The notes under the pieces were generated by a model that saw nothing but the letters and a program-made list of their open reading frames with translations, was not told where the DNA came from and did not search any database. Below are positions 16,567-25,628 of a DNA stretch of 64,000 nucleotides, in pieces. A program made the translations under genes and the position numbers. The DNA is from Streptomyces marianii (GTDB lineage Bacteria; Actinomycetota; Actinomycetes; Streptomycetales; Streptomycetaceae). The first letter of the stretch is position 1; the number at the start of each line of letters is the position of its first letter. The DNA is taken from NCBI RefSeq assembly GCF_005795905.1, contig NZ_VAWE01000001.1, positions 2,204,501-2,268,500 of the forward strand, given 5' to 3'.

Positions 16567-18663
16567 TCAGTTCCGCATATCCACCAGGAGCGGCGGGGTG
16601 TGCTCGCCTCGGACCGACGTCAGGGAGAGCACGGCGTGCCCGGCCGGCATGGAGTGCGCCAGCTCGGAGGCCGACCAGCGCTCCCTCTCGACCTCACGGA
16701 CCGTCACCGCCTCGGCCGTCGCGGCCTTGCCCGTCACGACCCGGCGCATGAAGTGCAGGGCCTTGGTCAGCGGCTCGTCGGAGATGATCTGCCGGTTGGT
16801 CACGTCCTTGGTCTGCACCCATTCCTTGCCCCAGGACTCGGCGAACCGGCCGCCGTCCCAGGGCCCGATCCCGGCGAACGCCATCCGGCAGCCGACCGCG
16901 CCCAGCAGCGGTCCGCGCAACGCCTCCGGCACGTCCTCCAGGGTCCGCAGCGTCAGCACCACCCCGGCGTGCGCGGATCGCAGCCGCTGCACGGCCCTGA
17001 CCGAGTCGGGCGTGACCGTGTGGGTGGCGTCGTCCAGAACCAGGCAGGCGAACAGCGAGCGGTCCGAGCGGCTGAGGGCGGCCTCGGTGAACTGGGCGAG
17101 GACGAGCCGGGCGATGATCCGTGACGCCTCGGCGTGGCCCCGTTCCGGGAGGTCGATCCGTACCCTCAGCGGGTGCTCGACGGCCCGCAACGAGAACTGC
17201 CGGCCAGGCGCGCCGGTACGGAAGAACCCGGCGAACGCAGGACGGTCGAGGTACCCGATCCGCTCCGCGAGCAGCACCCCGATGTCGTCCGCACGCTCCG
17301 ACTGCCGTGCCCGCGCGTCCAGTTCCCTCAGCTGCGCCGCCTCGCCCACGGCCTGCAGGGCGGCACGCAGCCCGTCCAGCGCCCCGGGCACGCCACCGAG
17401 GAGGTCGCGCAGTTCGGGCACCGCCGGGAAACGGCCGTGGACGCCTCGGTACGGCCCGATGAGCTGCGCGAGGGCGGTGGCGGCCCGCCGGCCGTCGGCC
17501 GAAAGGTCCCCGACGAGCGCCTCGGCGAGGTTCCGGGCGGCCTCGTCGGGGTCGTCGCTGCCGCCGTAGAGGTCGAGGTCGTGCGTGGAATCCGGCCGGC
17601 CAGGGGCGATGACCAGGTCGAACGCGTCGTCGGGGGCCAGCGCCGTGCCGTGCGCGGTGACGGCGACGACGGCGGCACGGTTCGCCAGCGCCTGCAGGCA
17701 CATGGCCTCCACCACGGGCCGCACGAGCCGCACGGTCTTCCCCGACCCGGACGGCCCGACGGCGAGCAGCGAGGTGCCGAGCAGCGCGGGTTCGAGGGCG
17801 ACTCCGGTGGTGCGGCGGGCGTAGGGGTTGCGGGGGTGGTCGGCGGCGGTGCCGATCCTGACCTGGTTCGCGGCGAGGTCGTGCACGGCGGTGCGCACCG
17901 GCAGATCCCGTGCCCCGGAAGGATGCGCACAGGCCGCCGCGCCCTCGGCGCGGACCACGTCGGTGAAGGCCGCCAGCCGCTCGGGCCTGGCCCGCACCCC
18001 CTGCCAGGCGCGGCGGATCCGCGCGTAGTCGACGTCGCCGAGCGAGCCGCTGCGTGTCGCCTCGGCGAGGGTGCGGGCCGTGTCGTCCAGCCCCGAGGTG
18101 CGCAGGTCCGGCCAGTCGGCGGGGTCCTCCCGCGGCGGGGGTGGCGGGGCGGGCACGTCCCTCTTGCGCGAGTAGCGGCGCCAGATCTCCGGCACATGGC
18201 CGATCCGGGCGAAGAAGACGAGCAGCCCGCCGCCGACGAGGGCGTAGTACACGTAGCTCGCCGTCGCCCACAGGGACGGGTCGGCACGCCAGGAGTCCGG
18301 GGTGAGCACGAGCAGCGGCCAGAGCCAGTAGCGGCCGAGGTAGCCGTTCCACAGCAGTGACCAGAGCAGCCAGCCCGCGAGCAGGGCGATCAGCGCGCCC
18401 GCGAAGAGCCTCCTCGCCGGGACGGGCTCCGGCTCCTCCGTCGGGCGCGGCCGGTGCCCCAACCGCCAGACGCCCGGTTCGGCGTCGGGCCGCGGGGTGC
18501 GCAGCCAGTCGGCCACGGAGGCGCGGGCCGCCGGGGCGCGGGACGGCACCGGCGGGGCGGCGGACGGCATCGGTGGCGGGCCCGCGGGACGCGGGACGGG
18601 CCGTGCGCTGCCGGTGCCGCCCGATCGGGCTCCGCGTGCGTCGTACGTGCCTTCGGTCTCCAT
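16567..18663 (-). CDS. Membrane-anchored ATPase of coupling-protein type
   Basis: A 698-residue protein. Residues 1-65 are Pro/Ala/Arg-rich, two membrane helices follow (LFAGALIALLAGWLLWSL and ATASYVYYALVGGGLLVFFA), and the cytosolic part holds a P-loop, LAVGPSGSGKTVRLVRP, and a Walker B, LFACLVLDDATH. A VVLTLRTLEDVPEALRGPLL segment follows, like the arginine-finger/sensor region of TraD/VirD4 or TraG-type ATPases. It looks chromosomally conserved rather than part of the AICE 31 kb away. Its role in secretion or DNA movement is inferred from the architecture only. It is near gabT but divergently transcribed. Confidence 0.7.
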   Translation of the reverse strand: METEGTYDARGARSGGTGSARPVPRPAGPPPMPSAAPPVPSRAPAARASVADWLRTPRPDAEPGVWRLGHRPRPTEEPEPVPARRLFAGALIALLAGWLLWSLLWNGYLGRYWLWPLLVLTPDSWRADPSLWATASYVYYALVGGGLLVFFARIGHVPEIWRRYSRKRDVPAPPPPPREDPADWPDLRTSGLDDTARTLAEATRSGSLGDVDYARIRRAWQGVRARPERLAAFTDVVRAEGAAACAHPSGARDLPVRTAVHDLAANQVRIGTAADHPRNPYARRTTGVALEPALLGTSLLAVGPSGSGKTVRLVRPVVEAMCLQALANRAAVVAVTAHGTALAPDDAFDLVIAPGRPDSTHDLDLYGGSDDPDEAARNLAEALVGDLSADGRRAATALAQLIGPYRGVHGRFPAVPELRDLLGGVPGALDGLRAALQAVGEAAQLRELDARARQSERADDIGVLLAERIGYLDRPAFAGFFRTGAPGRQFSLRAVEHPLRVRIDLPERGHAEASRIIARLVLAQFTEAALSRSDRSLFACLVLDDATHTVTPDSVRAVQRLRSAHAGVVLTLRTLEDVPEALRGPLLGAVGCRMAFAGIGPWDGGRFAESWGKEWVQTKDVTNRQIISDEPLTKALHFMRRVVTGKAATAEAVTVREVERERWSASELAHSMPAGHAVLSLTSVRGEHTPPLLVDMRN

Positions 18664-19203
18664 GAACCCCTGCCCCCTGACCAGCCAGGTCCGCGCGTCT
18701 GTGCCACCGTCAATCTAGTGCCCGTCGCCGGGGAGTTCAGCGATCCCGCACCGCGAGCGCGGCGGCCGGTGCGGGCACGGCCGGGAGCCGCGCCCACCGC
18801 CGCGGGCGGGGCCTGCGGGGAAGCGGTCACCGCCCGGCCCGCGCGTGGCCGGCACGGCGGGCCGGCGGCGGCCGGGACACGCCCGCTCCTCCGCGTCTCC
18901 CGGCCGGGTCCGCTCCTCGGCGGCACGCCTCTCCCGGCAGGGCGCCTCCCACCGACTGCGCCCGGGGCGGCCCGGCCGGCCGCTCTCCCCGGCCCCGCGC
19001 CGGAACCGCGCTCCAGGGCACCGCACGCCCGCACCACGCCGCCCCCGCACCGCACGCCCGCACCCCGCCGCCCCCGGCTCTATGTCCGTCACGGACAAGG
19101 ACACACCCCCACCACTACCGAACGGAGCATGCCGGACCCCCTGACCCGGACCTAGCCTGCGAAGAAAGAAGAAGTGCGTCCGGAAACACCCCCAGGAGCC
19201 CTC
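18664..19203. other. 540-base divergent space upstream of gabT
   Basis: Very GC-rich with no convincing gene. It holds a 29-bp unit repeated twice (19020-19048 and 19049-19077, one mismatch near the centre and one at the end) and a small GTCCG-TCA-CGGAC dyad at about 19085-19097 that could be an operator for gabT. Long ORFs crossing it have no family features. Confidence 0.5.
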
Positions 19204-20538
19204 ATGAGCGCGATTCCGCAGGAGCGCCGCGTCGTCACCGCCATCCCCGGTCCCAAGTCGCAGGAGCTGCAGGCCCGCCGTCTCTCCGCGGTCGCGGGCG
19301 GCGTGGGCTCCGTGCTGCCGGTGTTCACCGCCCGCGCCGGCGGCGGCATCATCGAGGACGTCGACGGCAACCGTCTGATCGACTTCGGGTCCGGTATCGC
19401 CGTGACCACCGTGGGCGCCTCCGCCGAGGCCGTCGTACGCCGGGCTTCCGCGCAGCTCGCGGACTTCACCCACACCTGTTTCATGGTCACGCCCTACGAG
19501 GGCTACGTCGAGGTCTGCGAGGCGCTGGCCGAGCTCACCCCGGGCGACCACGCCAAGAAGTCGGCGCTGTTCAACTCCGGCGCCGAGGCCGTCGAGAACG
19601 CCGTCAAGATCGCGCGGTCCTACACCAAGCGCCAGGCCGTCGTCGTCTTCGACCACGGCTACCACGGCCGCACCAACCTCACCATGGCGCTGACCGCGAA
19701 GAACATGCCGTACAAGAACGGCTTCGGCCCCTTCGCCCCCGAGGTCTACCGCGTCCCGGTCGCCTACGGCTACCGCTGGCCCACCGGCCCGGACAACTGC
19801 GGCCCCGAGGCCGCCGCCCAGGCCATCGACCAGATCACCAAGCAGATCGGCGCGGACAACGTCGCCGCGGTCATCATCGAGCCGGTCCTCGGCGAGGGCG
19901 GCTTCATCGAGCCGGCCAAGGGCTTCCTCCCGGCGATCGCACAGTTCGCCAAGGACAACGGAATCGTCTTCGTCGCGGACGAGATCCAGTCCGGCTTCTG
20001 CCGCACCGGCCAGTGGTTCGCCTGCGAGGACGAGGGCATCGTCCCGGACCTGATCACGACCGCCAAGGGCATCGCCGGCGGTCTGCCGCTGTCCGCCGTC
20101 ACCGGCCGCGCCGAGATCATGGACGCCGCGCACGCGGGCGGCCTCGGCGGCACCTACGGCGGAAACCCGGTCGCCTGCGCCGGAGCGCTCGGAGCCATCG
20201 AGACCATGCGCGAGCAGGACCTCAACGGCAAGGCCAAGCGCATCGAGGAGGTCATGAAGGGCCGCCTGTCCTCGATGGCGGAGAAGTTCGACATCATCGG
20301 CGACATCCGCGGCCGCGGCGCCATGATCGCCATCGAGCTGGTCAGGGACCGCGCCACCAAGGAGCCGAACCCGGAGGCCGCCGGCGCCCTCGCCAAGGCC
20401 TGTCACGCGGAGGGCGTCCTCGTGCTCACCTGCGGCACCTACGGCAACGTGCTCCGCTTCCTGCCCCCGCTGGTGATCGACGAGGACCTGCTGAACGAGG
20501 GTCTGGACGTCATCGAGTCGGCGCTCGCGGGGGTCTGA
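19204..20538 (+). CDS. gabT: 4-aminobutyrate aminotransferase
   Basis: PLP enzyme that moves the amino group of GABA to 2-oxoglutarate, giving succinate semialdehyde and glutamate. The 444-residue class III aminotransferase shows NSGAEAVENAVKIAR, DHGYHGRTNLTMALT, the aspartate that holds the PLP ring nitrogen in FVADEIQSGFCRTG, and the Schiff-base lysine in LITTAKGIAGGLPLSAV. GTYGGNPVACAGALG is also typical of GabT. Start is the ATG at 19204. The polyamine importer and aminobutyraldehyde dehydrogenases downstream would deliver GABA to it. A hairpin follows at 20545-20565. Confidence 0.95.
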   Translation: MSAIPQERRVVTAIPGPKSQELQARRLSAVAGGVGSVLPVFTARAGGGIIEDVDGNRLIDFGSGIAVTTVGASAEAVVRRASAQLADFTHTCFMVTPYEGYVEVCEALAELTPGDHAKKSALFNSGAEAVENAVKIARSYTKRQAVVVFDHGYHGRTNLTMALTAKNMPYKNGFGPFAPEVYRVPVAYGYRWPTGPDNCGPEAAAQAIDQITKQIGADNVAAVIIEPVLGEGGFIEPAKGFLPAIAQFAKDNGIVFVADEIQSGFCRTGQWFACEDEGIVPDLITTAKGIAGGLPLSAVTGRAEIMDAAHAGGLGGTYGGNPVACAGALGAIETMREQDLNGKAKRIEEVMKGRLSSMAEKFDIIGDIRGRGAMIAIELVRDRATKEPNPEAAGALAKACHAEGVLVLTCGTYGNVLRFLPPLVIDEDLLNEGLDVIESALAGV

Positions 20539-20544
20539 GCGGGT

Positions 20545-20565
20545 CGGGCGGGGTGTAACCGCCCG
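20545..20565 (+). terminator. Short hairpin after gabT
   Basis: CGGGCGG and CCGCCCG pair across seven bases just beyond the gabT stop. A modest stem, placed as expected for a terminator. Confidence 0.5.
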
Positions 20566-20662
20566 TAATCGCGCGCTCTCTGTGAAGAACGTGTGGGGGG
20601 CCAATGGCGGGATGGCATTCCGGCTGTCGGTCCCCCCTCCTGCTGCCGTACGGTTTCCGCAG

Positions 20663-21523
20663 ATGAGAGAGACACCCCGCTCGCAGGGAACTGCGGGCGA
20701 CTCCATGGCGTGGCCTCCCCAGCCCCGCCTTGGCCGTGCCCGCGCGCACACCACCGGAGCCTCGTGCTCCGGATCTCCTCTCCGATCGGATGGCCGCCCG
20801 CCCCAAACCCCCCGGGGCGCGCGGCAAACCGGTCCTCACGGCCGCCCCGGAACCACCCCCCCTGTTCCGGGGCGGCCGACCCCCCTCTTCGGCTTCCGCG
20901 GACTCGATCCCCTCGGCCCGCTCAGCCGCCCCGCCGTCGTCGCGGCCCTGTGCGCCGCCCTCTTCGGCCTGATCACCTGGCAGGTCGTGGGCCACGGGCC
21001 GCTGCGCGCACTGGACGAACGCATCGACCGCGCTCTCGTGGGCGAGGGCCCCGCGGGCCTCACCGAAGTCCTCGCCGATCTCGGCAACCTGCAGGTCGCT
21101 CTGCCGGTTCTGGCCGCGGCCGTCGGCCTGGCACTGTACCGGCGCCGACGGGTCCCCGCGGCGGCGGTCGCCGTCGCCATGGCTCTCGTACCGGCGCTGG
21201 TGGCGCCACTGAAGGAGCTGACCGACCGGCCCGGCCCGCTGACCCCGGAGACGGGCTACTTCCCGTCTGGCCACGCCGCGACCGCGATGGTGGCGTACGC
21301 CGGCGCCGCCCTCCTCGTCGGCCGACGGGCGATGCCCGCCGCCGTGCTGCTCACCGTGGCGACGGGCGTCGGTCTGGTGCTGCGCGGCTACCACTGGCCT
21401 CTGGACGTCCTCGGCAGCTGGTCTCTCTGCGGGGTGCTGCTGGCCGGTGCGGTCCTGGTCAGTTCCAGGGACGGACGTCGAAGTGGCGCCGGAACTCCCA
21501 GCCGCCGAACCGGTCCCGGTTGA
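20663..21523 (+). CDS. PAP2 family phosphatase, membrane bound
   Basis: Integral membrane phosphatase of the PAP2 superfamily, acting on lipid phosphates or prenyl diphosphates. Hydrophobic segments begin at PAVVAALCAALFGLITWQVV. The three catalytic patches are visible: KELTDRPGP, YFPSGHAATAMVAY, and the histidine-aspartate pair in RGYHWPLDVLGSW. The N-terminal 60 residues are unconserved, Pro/Arg-rich sequence, so the start is uncertain: GTG 20582, ATG 20663 and ATG 20705 are in frame. It follows gabT on the same strand, but the terminator between them argues for a separate unit. Confidence 0.82.
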   Translation: MRETPRSQGTAGDSMAWPPQPRLGRARAHTTGASCSGSPLRSDGRPPQTPRGARQTGPHGRPGTTPPVPGRPTPLFGFRGLDPLGPLSRPAVVAALCAALFGLITWQVVGHGPLRALDERIDRALVGEGPAGLTEVLADLGNLQVALPVLAAAVGLALYRRRRVPAAAVAVAMALVPALVAPLKELTDRPGPLTPETGYFPSGHAATAMVAYAGAALLVGRRAMPAAVLLTVATGVGLVLRGYHWPLDVLGSWSLCGVLLAGAVLVSSRDGRRSGAGTPSRRTGPG

Positions 21524-21696
21524 TCGACCAGGTCATCAGTCCCGCAGCGCGGGCCAGGTGCCGTGCGACTGGTAGGAGCCGCAGCACGCCCTAGGCGGAC
21601 GATGTGCCCGTTTCCGGCCGTGGCGGTCGCTGGGAGGCCGGTGGCGACCCGGCCGGGGCGGAGGGGGGAGATCAAGGCCTCCCCCCTGCCCTCGAC

Positions 21697-22188
21697 TCAC
21701 TCCCGCGCGCGGCCGGCGGCGACGGCCGCGGCCTCGTGCATCGACAGCTCCAGCAGCGCCGGGTCGGTGAGGGTTCCCGAGCCGTCCGGGAGAACCACCC
21801 AGCGCACGCCCCCGGCGGTGCGCCCCGGATACGGCAGCACCACCCAGGCGCCGGGCCCCGCGGCGTGGGTGCCCGTGCCGACCCAGCGCTCCGAGGAGCC
21901 CGGCGGCACGAAGAAGCCCATGCGCGGCGCCGGGTTGCGGCCGCGCCGGGCGGCACCGAAGTGGGCGAGGACCGGTCCCGGCCGGTCCGTGAGCCGCGTC
22001 AGGACGTCCAGCGTCGGTCCGGCGATCCTGCCGGGCAGGACGAGCACGTCCCAGTGCCTGCCCGTAGGGAACAGGGCGACACCCCTCGGGTCGCTCTCCC
22101 ACCGCCTGCGCCAGTCGTCGGGGTCGGGCGCCGCCGACACCAGCCAGTCCACGCCCGCGCCGACCCCCTGGCCCCCGGTTTCCTTCAT
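21697..22188 (-). CDS. Hypothetical actinobacterial protein, primase-polymerase-like fragment
   Basis: A 163-residue soluble protein beginning MKETGGQGVGAGVDWL. The segment RRWESDPRGVALFPTGRHWD resembles the N-terminal part of small actinobacterial proteins sometimes labelled primase/polymerase-like, but no catalytic residues are evident, so I do not assign a function. The C-terminal part (LLELSMHEAAAVAAGRA) is helical. Start chosen at the ATG at 22188; longer readings run into the Arg/Pro-rich upstream space. It lies downstream of the FAD oxidoreductase operon, on the same strand but past a strong terminator. Confidence 0.65.
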   Translation of the reverse strand: MKETGGQGVGAGVDWLVSAAPDPDDWRRRWESDPRGVALFPTGRHWDVLVLPGRIAGPTLDVLTRLTDRPGPVLAHFGAARRGRNPAPRMGFFVPPGSSERWVGTGTHAAGPGAWVVLPYPGRTAGGVRWVVLPDGSGTLTDPALLELSMHEAAAVAAGRARE

Positions 22189-22405
22189 CTCCCACAGCCT
22201 CCGTTCCGTGCGCCTCGCCGCGTGCGCGGTCCGTGCGTCCACCCGGTCAGAGCGGGGAGGGCCCGCGCCATGACGCGGGTTCGGGCAGCCGGTGGAGGGA
22301 TTTCTCCGGGACCGGCCGGAGACACGGGACGGGGACACGGGAGGCGGACACGGGAGGGGACGCCGACCGAGGCGCGATCGGGACACGGCACCGGAATGGG
22401 ACGCG

Positions 22406-22437
22406 GTACGGCCGGGCCCCTCGGGGCCCGGCCGTAC
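22406..22437. terminator. 15-bp perfect hairpin with two-base loop, end of the polyamine operon
   Basis: GTACGGCCGGGCCCC, then TC, then GGGGCCCGGCCGTAC. It lies just past the stop (22448) of the FAD oxidoreductase, the last gene of the operon. With such a tight loop, extrusion or a larger effective loop would be needed, but the position suits a terminator. Confidence 0.75.
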
Positions 22438-22447
22438 GGCGGACGTG

Positions 22448-23860
22448 TCAGCTGTCGAAGCCCAGGCCGAGGCGGTCCATCGTCCTCAGCCACAGATTGC
22501 GCCGGCCGCCGTGGGCGTCGGCGCGGGCCAGCGACCACTTGGTGATGCCGATCCCCGCCCAGGCCACCGGCTCCGGCGGGAAGGGCAGCGGCTTCCTGCG
22601 GACCATCTCCAGCCCGGTGCGCTCGGTCTGCTCTCCGGCGAGCAGATCGAGCATCACGTCGGCGCCGAAGCGGGTGGCGCCGACGCCGAGTCCGGTGTAG
22701 CCGGCGGCGTAGGCGACCCTTCCGCCGTGCGCGGTGCCGAAGAACGCCGAGAAACGCGAGCAGGTGTCGATCGCGCCACCCCAGGCGTGGGTGAAGCGCA
22801 GGCCCTCCAGCTGCGGGAAGCACTCGAAGAACTGGCCCGCCAGTTTCAGGTACGTCTCCGGCCGGTGGTCCATCTCGGCGGAGACCTTCCCCCCGTACGG
22901 GTAGATGGCGTCGTAGCCGCCCCACAGGATCCGGTCGTCGGCGGTGATCCGGAAGTAGTGGAACTGGTTGGCGCTGTCGCCGAGGCCCTGCCGGTTGCGC
23001 CAGCCGATCGCGGCACGCTGCTCGGGCGAGAGCGGTTCGGTCATCAGGGCGTAGTCGTACACCGGGACGGTGTACGGGCGGATCCGCTTGACCAAGGACG
23101 GGAAGACGTTCGTGCCGAGGGCGACCCGGCGGGCGAGAACCCGGCCGTAGGACGTGCGCACGGCCATGCCGGCGCCGGCGGAGGAGAGGCCGAGGGCCCG
23201 GGTGTTCTCGTAGATCCTGACGCCGAGGCCGAGACAGGCCCGCTTGAGGCCCCAGGCCAGCTTGGCCGGGTGGAGCATGGCCACCCCCTCCCGGTCCCAC
23301 AGGCCGCCGAGGAAGGTCGGGGAGTCCACCTCGGCACGCACGGCGTCGCGGTCGAGCAGTTCCAGACCGCCGAAGCCGAGCCGACCGGCCTCCTCGTGCA
23401 TCTCGCGGAGCTCGTCGAGCTGGTGGGGCTCGGTCGCCACGTCGATCTCGCCGGTGCGCTCGAAGTCGCAGTCGATGCCGTGGCGGGCGACGGCGTCCTC
23501 GATGGCGTCGAGGTTCCGCGCGCCGAGTTCCTCCAGCCTGGCCATGTCGTCCGGCCAGCGGGCCAGGCCGTTGGCGAGCCCGTGGGTCAGGGAGGCGGCG
23601 CAGAAGCCGCCGTTGCGGCCCGAGGCGGCCCAGCCCACCTCGCGGCCCTCGATCAGGACGACGTCCCGCAGCGGGTCGCGCTCCTTGGCGAGGAGCGCGG
23701 TCCACAGTCCGCTGTAGCCGCCGCCGACGACGAGCAGATCGGTCTGCTCGTCGCCGGTGAGGGCGGGCAGCGGGGCGGGCTTGCCGGGGTCTTCCAGCCA
23801 GAAGGGGACGGGCTGGGCGTCGGAGAGTGATGAGGCAAAGGTCATGGCTGCTGGGGCCAT
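22448..23860 (-). CDS. FAD-dependent amine oxidase (DAO fold, gamma-glutamylputrescine oxidase-like)
   Basis: A 470-residue D-amino-acid-oxidase-fold flavoprotein. The dinucleotide loop is DLLVVGGGYSGLWTALLAKE near residue 40, followed by GWAASGRNGGFCAASLTHG, the pattern of PuuB/gamma-glutamylputrescine oxidase-like enzymes. The C-terminal AYAAGYTGLGVGATRFGADV closes the FAD site. It most likely oxidises an amine imported by the adjacent ABC system to the aldehyde that the dehydrogenase at 28128 then oxidises. The ATG at 23860 has AAGGAG eight bases upstream. It is the last gene of a six-gene minus-strand operon. The exact substrate is not shown. Confidence 0.88.
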   Translation of the reverse strand: MAPAAMTFASSLSDAQPVPFWLEDPGKPAPLPALTGDEQTDLLVVGGGYSGLWTALLAKERDPLRDVVLIEGREVGWAASGRNGGFCAASLTHGLANGLARWPDDMARLEELGARNLDAIEDAVARHGIDCDFERTGEIDVATEPHQLDELREMHEEAGRLGFGGLELLDRDAVRAEVDSPTFLGGLWDREGVAMLHPAKLAWGLKRACLGLGVRIYENTRALGLSSAGAGMAVRTSYGRVLARRVALGTNVFPSLVKRIRPYTVPVYDYALMTEPLSPEQRAAIGWRNRQGLGDSANQFHYFRITADDRILWGGYDAIYPYGGKVSAEMDHRPETYLKLAGQFFECFPQLEGLRFTHAWGGAIDTCSRFSAFFGTAHGGRVAYAAGYTGLGVGATRFGADVMLDLLAGEQTERTGLEMVRRKPLPFPPEPVAWAGIGITKWSLARADAHGGRRNLWLRTMDRLGLGFDS

Positions 23861-23880
23861 GGTTTCCACTCCTTCGGGTG

Positions 23881-24693
23881 CTACTTGGGCAGTGCGGTCT
23901 TCCTCCGCCGGCCGCTGATGATCTGGCCGGCGACGACGACGATGACCGCCAGGGCGAACATGGCCGTACCGATGACGTTGATCTGGACGGGCGTGCCGCG
24001 CTGGGCCGAGCCCCAGACGAACATCGGGAAGGTGACGGTGTTGCCCGAGTTGAAGTTGGTGATGATGAAGTCGTCGAACGAGAGGGCGAAGGCGAGCATC
24101 GCGCCCGCGGCGATGCCGGGCGCGGCGATCGGCAGCGTGACCCTCAGGAAGGTCTGCACGGGCCCCGCGTAGAGGTCCTTGGCCGCCTCCTCCAGCTTCG
24201 GGTCCATCGACATCACCCGTGCCTTGACCGCCACCACGACGAAGCTGAGGCAGAACATGGTGTGCGCGATGAGGATGGTCGTCGGGCCCAGCTCCGCCCC
24301 CAGGTTGAGGAAGAGCGTCAGCAGGGAGGCCGCCATGACGACCTCGGGCATCGCCATGGGCAGGAAGATCAGGGAGTTGATCGCCCCGCGGGCCCGGAAG
24401 CGGTAGCGGACGAGCGCGAAGGCGATCATCGAGCCGAGGACCGTGGCGCCGATCGTCGCCCACAGCGCGATCCACAGGGACAGGCTGAGCGAGTCGCACA
24501 CGCCGGCGACGCCGCACGGGTCCTGCCACGCGTCGGTGGAGAACTCCCGCCAGGAGTAGTTGAAACGCCCGGCCGGCTTGTTGAAGGAGAACACCATCAC
24601 GATGACGTTCGGCAGGACCAGGTACGCGAGCGTGAGCACGCCCGCGATCACCACCAGGTTGCGCCGTATCCACGTCGTTGAGATTCGCAGCAT
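23881..24693 (-). CDS. Polyamine ABC transporter permease, PotC-like
   Basis: A 270-residue inner-membrane permease with six hydrophobic helices. The EAA loop that docks the ATPase is seen as EEAAKDLYAGPVQTFLRVTLP. The pattern and AFALSFDDFIITNFNSG are those of PotC/PotI permeases for spermidine and putrescine. Its ATG overlaps the stop of the upstream permease by one base. With that partner it forms the transmembrane channel of the importer. Confidence 0.92.
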   Translation of the reverse strand: MLRISTTWIRRNLVVIAGVLTLAYLVLPNVIVMVFSFNKPAGRFNYSWREFSTDAWQDPCGVAGVCDSLSLSLWIALWATIGATVLGSMIAFALVRYRFRARGAINSLIFLPMAMPEVVMAASLLTLFLNLGAELGPTTILIAHTMFCLSFVVVAVKARVMSMDPKLEEAAKDLYAGPVQTFLRVTLPIAAPGIAAGAMLAFALSFDDFIITNFNSGNTVTFPMFVWGSAQRGTPVQINVIGTAMFALAVIVVVAGQIISGRRRKTALPK

Positions 24694-25628
24694 CAGACGA
24701 GATCCTCCGTACCGGCCCGGCGGATGTAGACCGTCACCATGATCAGCACGATGGCCATGAGAATGAACGACAGCGCGGCCGCGGTCGGGTAGTCGAGCAC
24801 CCGCAGGAACTGCGACTGGATGACGTTGCCGACCATCCGGGTGTCCGTGGAGCCGAGCAGTTCGGCGTTGACGTAGTCGCCGCTCGCCGGGATGAAGGTC
24901 AGCAGCGTCCCGGAGACGACGCCCGGCATCGACAGCGGGAAGGTCACCTTGCGGAAGACCGTCGACGGCCTCGCGTAGAGGTCCCCCGCCGCCTCGTGGA
25001 GCCGCGGGTCGATCCGCTCCAGCGAGGTGTAGAGCGGCAGGATCATGAACGGCAGGAAGTTGTACGTCAGACCGGTGACCACCGCGAGCGGGGTGGCCAG
25101 CACCCGGTTCCCCTCGGTCATCCCCAGCCAGCTGGTGACGTCGAGGAAGCCGACGGTGTTGAGGACGTCCACCACCGGGCCGCCGTCCGCGAGGATCGTC
25201 TTCCAGGCGAGCGTCCGGATCAGGAAGCTGGTGAAGAACGGCGCGATGACGAGCACGAGCAGCAGATTGCGCCACCGTCCCGCCCTGAACGCGATGAGGT
25301 ACGCCAGCGGATAGCCGAGCAGCAGGCACAGGATCGTGGCCGTACCCGCGTACAGCACCGACCGCAGGAACTGCGGGTAGTACTCGCTCAGGGCGTCCCA
25401 GTACGTCTGGAAGTGCCAGGTGACCTGGTAGCCCTCCTCCAGGGAGCCGGTCTGCACGGACGTCGAGGCCTGGTAGACCAGCGGCAGGGCGAAGAAGACC
25501 AGAAGCCACAGGATGCCCGGCAGCAGCAGCCAGTAGGGCACGAGCTTCCGGCGCACCGGCTGCTTGCGCGGTACCGGCCCCGTCCCGGCCGGGGCGGGCG
25601 AGGCGGGGGGTGCCTCGGTGACGGTCAT
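24693..25628 (-). CDS. Polyamine ABC transporter permease, PotB-like
   Basis: A 311-residue permease with a short proline-rich N-terminus and six helices starting LVPYWLLLPGILWLLVFFAL. The ATPase docking loop reads HEAAGDLYARPSTVFRKVTFP, and LLTFIPASGDYVNAELLG is a strong PotB/PotH feature. Its start overlaps the stop of the ATP-binding gene by four bases. It is the heterodimer partner of the permease at 23881. Substrate assignment to putrescine or spermidine rests on the family and on the amine-oxidising neighbours. Confidence 0.92.
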   Translation of the reverse strand: MTVTEAPPASPAPAGTGPVPRKQPVRRKLVPYWLLLPGILWLLVFFALPLVYQASTSVQTGSLEEGYQVTWHFQTYWDALSEYYPQFLRSVLYAGTATILCLLLGYPLAYLIAFRAGRWRNLLLVLVIAPFFTSFLIRTLAWKTILADGGPVVDVLNTVGFLDVTSWLGMTEGNRVLATPLAVVTGLTYNFLPFMILPLYTSLERIDPRLHEAAGDLYARPSTVFRKVTFPLSMPGVVSGTLLTFIPASGDYVNAELLGSTDTRMVGNVIQSQFLRVLDYPTAAALSFILMAIVLIMVTVYIRRAGTEDLV

